Assembly (NCBI GenBank): GCA_949825025.1
Contig: OX463783.1
Location: 18,519,533-18,583,532 of the forward strand
DNA: 64,000 nucleotides
Direction: 5' to 3'
Source: Siphlonurus alternatus
Lineage: Eukaryota; Arthropoda; Insecta; Ephemeroptera; Siphlonuridae
The notes under the pieces are model-generated. The model was given only the letters and a program-made list of their open reading frames with translations, was not told the origin of the DNA and did not search any database. Shown here piece after piece: positions 10,774 to 23,100 of the stretch. Made by a program: the position numbers and the translations under genes. How positions within the stretch are numbered: the stretch's first letter is position 1; each line of letters opens with the position of its first letter.

Positions 10774-13700
10774 TATATTAATTGATATAATAAGGTACAA
10801 GAAGAAAATTTTATAATTATATCAGTTTTTTGGCATCCTCAATATGAAAATTTCTTAAAACAATACAGAATAGATATTCTTAAAATATTAGTTTTTTAAG
10901 TTTTTTTTTTTTTTTTTATTTTACCATTCTAACGCCACTAATTTTAATCTATGATGTATGTAACCTTCCAGTAATATCAATTTATAATGTTATATTAATT
11001 TACATAAGTGACATTAAAATGACAAATTATAATCCTTGTTTTTGAGGTCATATTATAAAAAAAATAAATAAATAATGGACAAACGATGTTAAAAGATTTA
11101 TCAAAGACAAATAATTTTTTATTATAAATAGAAGACCTAGTTTTTAACGCTACCAGATTGATTTGATAAATATATGGTATAAAATATTAAAGAGATTTTT
11201 AATTATACGACTTCACATACCATGGTTTGTTATTTCCAATAATATGAATGAAAAACTGATCCGTAGTATAAAAAATATAAAGTCACCAAGGCTAAATAGT
11301 TGAAGAAAAAAAAAATCTCACCGTTATAAACCGATGATAATCAAAACATTCAAGAGTCTTGACTTATGAGATGTAGCAGGTTTACGTACAATATACACAA
11401 TTTCACAATATCGTTTAAATAAAACCAATATTTTTATTATAAAAAAAACTAAAATATCTTACGGTATATAATCAAATAGAAATGCTCCAAATTTTTATAT
11501 TATTGCACAATTTCAGTTTTCTTTTTTTGTTGTTTTTGTTTTTAAGTAGGATTTTATCAATTAATAAAAATTGACCTTTAACAATAATATAATATTTATT
11601 AAAAAGAAGTAGTATGGATCACGACTTTTTATTATATATAAAAAAGTTATCCAATGTTTTCTATTTTATTGTTAACATTGTCGTTCGTTGACCGTTTCTG
11701 TTAAAAAAAGCTTCTACTGCTCTACTTTCTTTACGTTTAAACAAGCGGGCGGGTGGGTGACCATAGAAAAACATTTCCTCTATGACGAACACGACGACAA
11801 AAACGTGACTCCTCGCTACACTGGTCACCAATTATACTCAAGTCTTGAGTTAGGATGTCTCGTGTTCACGCTTTTGTGCACTAACAAATTTACATGTTCA
11901 GTTTAGTGGTATATATATATTACATATTTAGAGAACCAGTAGAAAAATAGGTTTTGTGATGTAATAGTATACAAGCTGAATATTATGTCCCAACATCTAT
12001 GCATTTCCATGCATCTAATATAAAGGAAATGTCATTTTTGTAATAGATGTTTGTTGTTTTTATATTTAGTGGGAAACGTACAACATACTTATTTGAATTT
12101 TAGTATGCTTTTTTAAAAATATTAAGATTTTAATAACTTTAATAAATTTAAAATAATTTGGGAATCAAAATATCACAATCTCTGCTCTAATGTTTTATTA
12201 TTTGTTCGGAAAAATCAAATAGAAATTTTCAAATGCTTAGAGTTTTTTTTAATTCTTAGTTACTTTTTTCATTAAAGTACAATCTTAATTATATAGTATA
12301 ATTAATAACATAATATATAGTTACATCTAATGACGTTAGCAATTTATTAAAAATAATTGTAGAATAATATTAAATATTCAATCCTAGTAGTTCTTCATCT
12401 ATCAGGCTTCACTATAATGACATTTCTATGTCACTTATAAGTGACTGAGTATATTTTGTCAAGCCCTATGATTATAGTGTCCTAAAGAAATTTGTACTCT
12501 CAAACAACAAACAATACAAAAAGTCTATATGTGATTATTATCTTCCAGTAGTTGTACGGTTAAATATCGTGACATTTTCATGTGAACTGTTATTGCGGTT
12601 ATTGTGAATATAAACAAAAGAAGATCTATTTTATATTCTATTTATGTACGTTTTCAATTGTTATAAAAAAAATTACTATGCTATGATACTATTTTTCTTA
12701 AAATTATAATATACAACTACCGTATCTAGATAAGTAGATATCAAATCCAGTGTAGAGAGGGAGAAAATTGGCATATAATGTGTGGAAAGAGAAAACAGCT
12801 TTTTATTATTACTGATTTTTTTTTTTAATGTAAGAAAATTTTATTTGGAAAACAATGGAGAAAATATAATATATCAATCTCTACACTTATATATCAACAG
12901 GAGCCAGATTTCAATATGTTGAACTATATTAACCTATAATGATAATTAATAAATAAATATTTAAAAACAAAAAATTGTGCACTTCAGAAGTCCTGCATGT
13001 TTATAACATTACAGGCTACGTACATTATCAAAATATATATTGTATGATGTATTATATTCAATAATCAAAAGAAGATTAATTTTCAGATAATCTTGAGTTT
13101 CCATGGTTTCCATAGTCACTACAATAAAATATGCCATTTTAAATATTTTTTTATTGATTTAGAATAAATGAATATAGTTGTGCATCATGCAGATCTCCAG
13201 GTCTCCTAATGAACCGTAAAAGTTTTAAGTAGAGGGGCTACTATTGTACTATTAAATGCAAAATGTTGTGATTGCAATTAAGTTATTTTTAAGCTGTACA
13301 TATGCCATGGAATCTTAACAGCTGGCTCGACTTACTGACACTGTCAACTCTAGAAATGAAGATGCACATGATATTTTAGAGCATTATTTAGTATATATAA
13401 GATAGAGCACCAAGTCACAACAACTGGTGTATAATCGTTGTGAACCAATTAAGTCCAGTCATTGAAAACAAAATCTATGCTTTTTATTTATGGACTTTGT
13501 GATAATAATGCTCCCCAACAGATCAGGAAATCAGATTACCCTGAGATGTAAGAGATGTTCTTATTTATAATTATTATATATTATGTCATTTTCTTCTGCT
13601 TGCAACTTTTTTACTTCAATAGTATATTATATTAATAATAATTATGACTATGTTTGTATATAGATGAAAACTGTTTACAAGAATATAAATCTGTATCAAA

Positions 13701-14512
13701 CCATTATTTAAATTACTGCAGTACTATAAGTACCTAAAAAAGTTGTCACAATCTTTGCCAACATTTGTAGTTTTACAGATCGTTAGTTCAGAAAAATACT
13801 GGCGTTTGTTTTCACTAAAATGACAAGAGAAAATGTGCATCAAATTTCTAAATGCAGTTTTACTCTTTAAATGAAAGCGATTCTTTAAAATACTGAAAAA
13901 ATAAATTTGTATGGTATAATTCAATGTTTATTCACTGCTTTGTTACTATACAATAAAAAATTGTTATAGTAAATAATTTGGTGAACTCATAATTTGACGT
14001 AAGCAGAAAAAAATATATATATATATGAGTCAGCAACTTTTGTACTAACATAAAAAATCAATTTTAAAAATAAGAATATTATATATTAATATGAGGGTAA
14101 TTTGTTTATCATGAAAACATCCATATAATATATATTAACTGCGTATTCATATTTGACTTATGAATTAATCAATCTTTGTTTTAAATTAATAATTTAATAA
14201 CAAAATATATAATTTTTATTTACACGTGTAGATTCAAGAAAAAAAGTTATTTCTTTATTACAAAAAAACTATTTGTACAATTTTTATAATTAGCATAATA
14301 ATATAATTTTAACTGTCATTATTTGCATACATAAACAGTAATTTAATATTTACAACACTTTCAGTTTAAAAAAAAAAAATCCTAAATACATTTATTTAAT
14401 TTACTTCAAGTGGCAAGTATAAACAATTTAAAAGACTCATTGACATATTTTTGAAAAATTAAAAAGTGTTAGTTTAACAAATCGTCAGACACGCAAAATT
14501 GAATTTTTTTAA
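10774..14512. other. AT-rich non-coding stretch
   Basis: No gene, RNA or delimited repeat is recognised across this 3.7 kb. A GC-richer patch near 11690-11900 contains an open frame of 72 codons with no family motif and no splice sites in support. A partial inverted repeat around ACTATAATGACAT near 12410-12480 is too degraded to call. Confidence 0.5.
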
Positions 14513-14586
14513 TTGAAGATGCCTCGAATATACGATCGAGGCGAAACGTCGCAACACCAACGATAAGAAAAAAAAAAAAAAAAAAA
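14513..14586 (+). mobile_element. Penelope-like element remnant (hammerhead-like hairpin and A-run)
   Basis: The sequence TTGAAGA, then a perfect 6-bp stem GCCTCG (14521-14526) / CGAGGC (14537-14542), then GAAACGTCG, is followed by an A-rich run to about 14586. Many Penelope-like retroelements carry a segment of the form CTGAAGA-stem-GAAACGTC, which corresponds to the core of their hammerhead ribozyme. Here the first core base is T instead of C, and no matching stem III strand was found, so activity is unlikely. No reverse transcriptase fragment is visible, so the assignment rests on this short motif alone. Confidence 0.4.
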
Positions 14587-17500
14587 CTCACCATGGATTT
14601 CCCGAAAGTGTTCTGCCTAACAATCAACAAAATATCTTTAATTAGAAACTACAAATGTCTGTTTTTATATCTGGTGCATGGGTTCAAATATTTTTGGTTA
14701 CTTCTTTTAAAGAGCACAAAGTGTAAGCTTGTAATTAGCGAACACTCTTGTAATGTGCCTGAGGAGTTCACTCCTACAATACTCTGTCTGTGAGGAGGAC
14801 TGTCCCTTCACCATCGCTACAGCAGTGAGGCATTCAAAAAGTCAAGCACCAGAAACGGTGTTGTTATTTTTTTATTCTAACTAGGTACATACCATCCCGG
14901 AAGCATAAAAAAAGTATAATATAGCTTTTATGTCAGCTTGGAAAAAATAGAATACGCCCCATAAAGTGACAAAAACATTATTAGAGAAAATAAAAAGCTT
15001 TGCAGCATAACTTAAAAGAAAAAAGAAGTTTGTTAAAATATTTAATGTTTTTTTGTATGTATTTAAAAATAATGTAATAATATTTGTATTATAACGGTAC
15101 TATTGTTGTCATTTGTGATATTTTAGACACCGTGCATGTAAAAAAATTGTTATATATTTTTATTGTGTGTTTTAAGTTGTACTTTTGAATTTTAGTAAAA
15201 AAAAAGTACTTTTATCCAACTGAGGTTAAATGAGGTTAACTATTTCAATTGAAAAAAATCACAATACGCTTAATACTTACACGTTTATACGCTTATTTTA
15301 TATGGTCAAGTTATGCATCAAAATTAACATCAACTGACCATCATTGGCAAACATTTATTTTGATTTTTCCTCCAGAAATGTGAGATTTACGACTCTTCTG
15401 GCAGTATATTATTGAAATTTTACATTAATTTTATGTCACTCAATAATCCTATCAAGGCAGCTTGTCTGAAATGATTCAGAAATTAAATTATACAAGAATA
15501 AAACCAACGCATTTTCGGTTACTGCCGAGAGAAATTTTAACGAAGGATTGAAAATTAAAATCATTGTTCGAGTCAAAGTACCCCTTGGGACCATTTTTCT
15601 ATTTGTAGACAATACGACTTAATATATCAAGGCATAGTGAATTTGAACTATTTTGAGATTGATTTATAGACTGGATGTTCTTTTCACCTCTTTCAGAATC
15701 GTAAGTCTGCATTTTTTTGTCTTCAGCAAAGCAGGTAGCTGCAATGTTCATACTCTCTATGTTTAAAATCTTCCAAAATATTCAGTTTCAGTATGTATGC
15801 ATTTTATATTAAAAATATACTACACAATATTCAAATATAACACTATAGAAATGAAACGTGTCTTTTATAATAATAACATGCAGTAACAATTATACAACTG
15901 TTTATATACCCAAGAAATATTGAATACTTGAAAAGTATTAAGGTTACCACGATTCAATAACAATTAAAATGGATTCAATCATAGATAAATTACTCATTCA
16001 TAAAATATTCCTTTGTCCATGCAGCTTAACTTAATGTAATAATATTTATATAAGATGTGACGTCATAGGGTATTAAACTTGAGTTGGTGTCATATATCGA
16101 ACACATCAGGTATAAACAGTTAGATGAAACGTAAACCACTCGGTATAATATCAATATGATCTTCACGTATGGTTTTGTATTTCTATTTTATTATATTTAT
16201 AATGTAATGTCAAGGTCGTAATATAATGTTATAATCTGTCAAGTGTCAAGTCTATCGATGATGTAACGGAAAAATGTATAGGTGATTGATTCATTGACAT
16301 TTTTTATTTATAAAAGAAAATAGTGGGATATATTATTTAGAAAGTTGAGGTAGTAACAAAGAGAATTTTCAGATGATTCCTTTATAAAATTTTTAAACTT
16401 AAACTCTTCATTAATAATGTAAAAGATATAATAAATGTTACAAGGTATACATTTCAAGATAACGGAAATGTCACTTTTGTTCTGTTTGTGGGCGTTGTCA
16501 CTTAAAATATTCGTTTGGGATAGCTCCATTCGGTGTACTTGTTAATATCACAAAATTTTAAATTTTTCTATTTAAGTTGCTGCATCAACAAAACACAAGA
16601 ATTGGACTTGCCAGTTGAGCAAAATAAGCAAAACTTTCGAGCTCTCTTTTGAGCATCAGCTGGATTTTATTTACTAAAAATTTGAGAATTAAGCCACAAT
16701 ACCTATGATAAGGGAGACTGGAGGAAGGGGAGATGCATATCTGACATTTTTTTAGCAACTTCTCACAACAAACTGCAAAGAAGCAAATATCAATCATTTG
16801 CATTCACTTTATGATTTTTTTTTACTTACGTTTAAGTTTTTTTTTTTTGTTAGTAAAATTATACAACATAATGGTAATAAAGTCGTAATAATGCAAACAC
16901 TTTTACTGCATTTTAAATAATTATGCTACCTTAAAAAATATTATTGCACCATGTAAATTTTAACACTTTCAATCTTAAAAATTACTTAAATAAATAAAAA
17001 TTATCAAGACACAGTAGTAAGAGCATACAAAATTTTATTTAAATTATAATTATAAAAGCTTTGTGAGTTTTAATTAAAAATTAACAAGTTTTACTTTTTT
17101 CCATTAGTATTTTCATGTTAATTATTATTTTATAGGCACCAAGCATTATAATTACATTGTGAACATTAATATGCAATTAGTCTCGTAATGAAATTTAATG
17201 GCTTTTACTAAATATTATCTTATAAAGTGCACTCTCAGTTTATAAAAAGAACTTAACGTTATATTTATATTGAAGATGATTCTCATATAATCTACAAAAA
17301 TATAGCAAAGTTCTGACAAAGAAAAGCTTTGATAAAGTTAAAAGTCCGTTATCTATCAATTGAATATTATAGGATAAATATTGTGATAATACATAATAAA
17401 TCATGCATGAATTTGAGTAATATTTTCTATTTTGTGATATATTTCCTGGTATTGTAATATGGGGGATATTGAGAAGAAATCTAATTTCCATTAAAATTAA

Positions 17501-19878
17501 AGGGCTATAAAGAGTATCAGGATCTTCATATTATTATAAATGAAGGCTCAGCATGATTAGACTATACAGTATAATATACTGTGTATTGAAAAGAGCACTT
17601 AAAATATTACCTAATTTTCCTATACAGCGAGTCAAAATTCGTGTGTCATTTTCGATCATGGATTTTGCCATGAATGTAGAATTTTAAAAATGTTTTGCAC
17701 CCTCATAGCTGAGATATATGTTAAAGATATATTGGTGGAGAGTTGCGATGAATTTTTTCCAACCCTTCTGGGGGAATCAAACCCAAAAATTGTATCTTCT
17801 TTATGAGATTTTCATATGTAAACAGGTTTAATTTATCAAATAAATTCAATATGCACCAAGTTTTTATTTTCCACGTAAATTGAGCTTTTGAACCCATTGT
17901 TGCTATTTTAAAATTAACCAAAACAACCCTTAATGAAAAATTGGGTTTCAATATATACAAATATCTTCTTTTTGACATTGCCATATAATAAGACATTGCC
18001 ATTCAATCATATTTATTTTTATCCCAGAAACAGCTTTTGAATTGTTTTAAATCAGTTTAAATATTTTTAATTTTATGGAGGAATTTTTCTACCCTAAATA
18101 CTTCATGCTTAATAATGCAATTTGCAAAAAAATTCTATTGATATGAAAAGTAAGATAGGTTTAATTTGTATGCATTTTCATTGTGCAATATTTTAAGAAA
18201 GAAAATAATTTTGTATAACGTTTAGCTGATTTATTACAAAAAATTATTACTAAAAATAAAAGGTAATAGTTTGAAAAGTTACTTAATAGTTACACATTAA
18301 TTTTACAATAACAACATAAATCTTAATTAAATTACTTTTTTCAACAATCATGACAGTTCAATAAAAATTCTCATTTGTTTTGAAATAAAATATAAAACTT
18401 TTAATCATATAATCTATATTATATTTAAAATTACGTAATACAGTAAAAAAAATAATCATTTCAATGCCAAGTTCTTATATAGGTTGAATCGTGATTGTTC
18501 ATGAAAATTTATTGATAACTAAAAAAAAGGCTTTTAAAACACAATTTCATCAGCTGTTTATGTATATACTACAGTACATTTATGAATGGTTTTATAACAT
18601 ACAGTAATACGTTATGGCTCAACACTTACAGGTATCAGGGCGCACAAACGTGGCCTAAAATTTTAACGTCTAATGAACCGAAAACCAACTAAATCTCAGC
18701 TATAAAGCATGGAAGCGTAAAAATAATGACCAGAAACAAAGATTTTTTTCTTCTTAGGTTTAACAATGTATTTTTTTAATTTGAGTCAGTAATTTCTTGT
18801 GTGTTAAAAACTATCATTGTTTAAGCTAATTATGTTAATTGATACGAATCAATTAAACTATACATATATTGTACCAATACCGTACTAAATTAATAATAGC
18901 TTATTTGATTGGCTTAATTATAATTCATAGAATCACATTATTATTATAACTTTTTACACTATTCGTTACAGAAAATGGTGTATTGTCTAATTTAAGTCCA
19001 TCCTGTAAGAGTATCACTACATTAAAGTTACAAAACATTATTTGTTATATAGATAATAATATATGCCATTCAATTTATATTATAATGTTAATTAATTATT
19101 TAAAAAAAAAAGAATAATTATCATTAGACTGTTAACTGAAATTACATCATGCAGTGTTTTTTGTAACTATTTCTTCGAGTAAAATAGGGGAGAATATGTT
19201 TAAAAACACAATATTTAGAATCTCAATATTGCTGAGTGGAGAATATAGACTTATTAAATTTAATAAAAAAAAATTATAAACCAGAAACACAAAGAAAATT
19301 AATAACTATATTCTTCATTATCAAAATCGTACATTGCAGCATTTAAAAAAAAAAAAATTAATCATTTGGCTTGATTATAAAAATTGTATAATCATTGATA
19401 AATTTCTATTACCTTAAAATACTGCGTATAATTCAAAAATGTAGATATAATTAAACATGTAAATGTAGATCACTTTCAATTAAGTCTATTGTGTGTGTAA
19501 TTAAATAATTATCGATTACACCTGTACTCTTTAAAAAAGTATTTGATAATTATCTAATTTAATTCGTATTAGATGACTAGTGTCTTTTATTGAAATTATA
19601 TAATTAATTTTTTCAATTAAGAAATTAAAAGGCATTTTAATAGAGTTCATTATAGTTTTTATTAGATATAAATATGATCCTTATGGTAATATTGTAAAAT
19701 TGAAGCATAAACTTATTCTCATTTCTTTTTCATTAATCTGTATAATCAAATTGCAACCATGCATTAAAATTGAATTTAGGAAAAAATGTTTTATACTTCA
19801 TGTGATTTATAAGGAAAATTTGATGCGCTGGTACTTCCAGGTAAAAGAAAATTAACTTTCAATATACAGGTAAGTTTT
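14587..19878. other. AT-rich non-coding stretch upstream of the host gene
   Basis: No coding exon is supported. The open frame at 14593-14793 begins just after the A-run and has no recognisable domain. Frames at 16308-16803, 17240-17491 and 17721-18002 (- strand) are AT-biased and unsupported. There are scattered homopolymers and no tRNA genes. Confidence 0.5.
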
Positions 19879-20105
19879 ACGCATGCGCAGTAAAACCATC
19901 TTCACGAGTTTTAGAGAGAAAGAGAGCGCGAAGTGAACGAACAGTTTCTTCTGAATCACGGATGAAATAGGAGCTCCTGGTTTAATAGAGCCTTGTCATG
20001 AGTTAAAACACGTGAAATTTAAATATTTATATTCAGTATTTTATATGGAAGTGTATTTTTATATGTGTTAATTAACATATAAAGTAATTCATTAATAATA
20101 AAAAA
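19879..20105 (+). promoter_or_regulatory. candidate promoter and 5' UTR of the pipe-like gene
   Basis: A GC-richer patch stands out from the AT-rich background just upstream of the predicted start codon at 20106. It contains CGCATGCGCAG at 19880-19890, matching the NRF1 core palindrome (GCGCATGCGC type), which in animals is common in TATA-less promoters. No TATA box was seen. A consensus splice-donor string CAGGTAAGT lies at 19867-19875, so an upstream non-coding exon ending there cannot be excluded. The transcription start is not defined by the sequence. Confidence 0.45.
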
Positions 20106-20152
20106 ATGGATCAATTTATTAAAAATAGTAAAAGATTTTACGTCCCAAGAAG
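20106..20152 (+). CDS. pip: pipe-like sulfotransferase, exon 1 (start codon and cytoplasmic tail)
   Basis: ATG at 20106 opens a 47-base coding segment ending at a near-perfect donor, AAG|GTAAGA (20153). It encodes 15 residues plus two bases of a codon (MDQFIKNSKRFYVPR and then Arg across the junction). The basic stretch KNSKRFYVPRR is what is expected for the cytosolic side of a type II Golgi protein. The two leftover bases fit the single base at the start of the exon at 25648, so the reading frame runs directly into a hydrophobic anchor. The evidence is phase match, topology, position below a promoter-like patch, and a good donor. The exon is too short to recognise by homology. Another 5' exon could be used instead. 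Confidence 0.6.
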
Positions 20153-23100
20153 GTAAGATTTATTTTGTTTATTAGAACGAAACTAATAATGTTTATTGTT
20201 TATCAAATGTTTCGGTAAATTGTTATTTATTTTATTTTAAAATTAGTACGTGTTAATTGTTACGGTTTTATAGTATACAGTAATATATAGACTTGTTAAC
20301 AGGTCAAATAGTAGAAAATTAATAAGATAAATATTTAAAAGATGATAAGCCAAACGTTATATTTCAATTTATACACCCATACAAAAGTGTTCATAATTTT
20401 ACCGCTAATTTTTAGGTTTTTTGTCATTTATTTTAAAAAGAAAATCTTTGTATTATTATGGGTACTTGAACGGAAGGTACTATGCAAATATATGCGGGTT
20501 TTACTTTTAAATTTGTGCTAAATTTAAAACAAATATTAATAAATTTCTTGTTTAAAACTATAATGAGTTTATTATAATTTTTAACTTGAAATAGTTCCAA
20601 TTGATAACAGGGGTTATTAACTTAATTAGCATATAGACGAGAAAATTTTATTATTTCATTCATAATTAGTAATTACTGGAATTTGATATAAAATTTACTA
20701 TTTAAATCTTCTAGGATAAAATCTTAAGTAATTTTTTGTGAATACACAGCCCCAAGTTATATGATATGATATTCGATGTTATGCTTTTATTATTGTAATT
20801 TGATTTCAGTTAATTTTTTTACTAATTAGACGATCTAATTACATACAAATAGCACTGTTTATCACGTTTTAAAAAGGCTAATTGTTATTCAAGTTCATAA
20901 CTTACTGTATAATATAAGATTGTTATATTTGACGCTAAATAATTTGGTGCATATGATATAAGCTGTTAAACGAACAAAAAATTAAGATGCATGAAATACG
21001 AAACAAAAAATCGCATCATCTGGCTACCCCCTCTCTGAACGTGCAGCATGTGGCAAGATTGTTTTGATACAAAATAGTCCTATAAATATTTAAACTCGTC
21101 GTAAAAAAAAAAAAAAAAATTGCATGTGATAATTCTTTCTCTTTCTCTTCCGATGTAAACTTTTTAATAATAAAAATACAATTTGATAAAATTGATTCAA
21201 CGTCATTTAAATTGTTATAAAAATGTAATTTTGATCGTTTTTAAAGAAAAATCAATTCCGGAAGTATAGAAATCAGGAAGGAAGATATTTTAATAAATAG
21301 TAATTATCTATGTTGCAATCATGCTAGACGGATCTAGAAGAAATCTGTCTCAATCCAATTTTTTTTTTCTAAACTTTCACATTACTTTAAACTGGACGAG
21401 AATTTTCAAGACATAACGTTATGCTTATTATATCAATAGCATGCATTATTTATGTCATAATCACGAGATGATGACATGGATATGAAAGGAACATTTTTTA
21501 TATAATGCTCTAGTTAATTATATATGGACCATCATTTTGTATTATCTTTATATAACAAGTATAGCCTATTTGTAATCATCATGCAATATTTTCTACGGGA
21601 TGACTGCATGAGAAAACATGGCTTATTTTTTTTATTTTTTAAATGTGTTTATTTAGAAATAAATCGAACATTATATTACAATGGAAATACAAATTAGACC
21701 CCAATAATTTAGAACTCGTAAGCGGGAAACGTTGAATTTTCAATTCTATTCGCAGTAGGAAGTATTGAACACGACACGTGTTTTCAATACTGATTTTGCA
21801 CAAAGTATATACTTGGAAGATATATTTATTATATGCTAGAACGTTACTCCTAACTCGTTACAGGAGCATTGTTATATGTAAGTGCCATAACTTTCAGCTC
21901 TTTGCGATGAATTTTGACTGAGTGCTCTTCTTAGCTTTAAAAATTTCAAATCTGAATACCTTAGTCTCTTCGCAGCATCAGGCAGAGGTGACATTTCAAA
22001 TGAATTGAAGTGCACTGTTTATAACTGTACGTAACCTGCATGTCTATATTGTCTATAATTGCAATAATAAACAACTTTACAGGTTAAATGCATTCAAATA
22101 CAATAACTGATATAGTATTTATATATATATTATGTGTTCCAATATTTAACGGTATTGTACTTCATATGATTAATTTATAAGTTATAAACATTCCGCAATA
22201 AAAGATTTGCTAAAAATTAAAATTCTTATAATGTCTTAGAATTTTATTTAAATTTATAAAATGTATTTTCTTCTGAATGATAAAAAGTTACTCTCACAAA
22301 AAAAAATAAATTATTGGCAAGAAAAGTCATAATAAATTACAGTACTGTTGTAGAAATTTGATCAAAATTCAATGCAAGTTCACCGAGAACTAACTCCTTA
22401 TAACGCATCTCAAGTTAGTTTGGCTGTAAATCAAGATACATTAGCTTCTAATCAAGCGTTATCTGGATCTCTGCCTAGAATTTCTTAATACTTTATATTA
22501 GAAGTAACTGCTTTTTGTTTTTAAATTTTACTCTTTTGCCAAGAAACAAAATACTTTGAAACATTTTTAAAGATACGAACTAAAAATATAATTATATATT
22601 GTACAGTCATTGCATTTAAAGTACTCCTTTTCTTTGTATAAAATTTAATCTTACGTGTATAATCCAATGTAAAACAAAAGATATCAATTTTCAGCCTTAT
22701 ATTTTATTTATTCAACTTATAAGATGAGGGCAAAGCAAAATTGCATTTTCATACCCCTGGCCAGAAAATGTATTGTATTCTCCTCACAGGGCAAATAATA
22801 CTAAATTAATGAATTTGTATCTGAATTTTTTGTTACATTTACGTAGAGCAGTATTAGAACTGTTAAAAAGGAGTGAAAATTAACAATGAACATTTTATGA
22901 TTATTTCAGTGTACGCATAATGAACCAGTTTTTCATGAAAATGCAAATCATTCAGACAATTCATTCTACTTTACGTAATATTGCTTTATTTATTAATTAA
23001 ATACAGAAAGGTGTCAGAGGTCAGGATCTCAGGGTCTTTCACCTTCACCGTCTGACTGCACCCGCGAGCATCGTGACTCGTATAGATCCAACCTTCAGAT

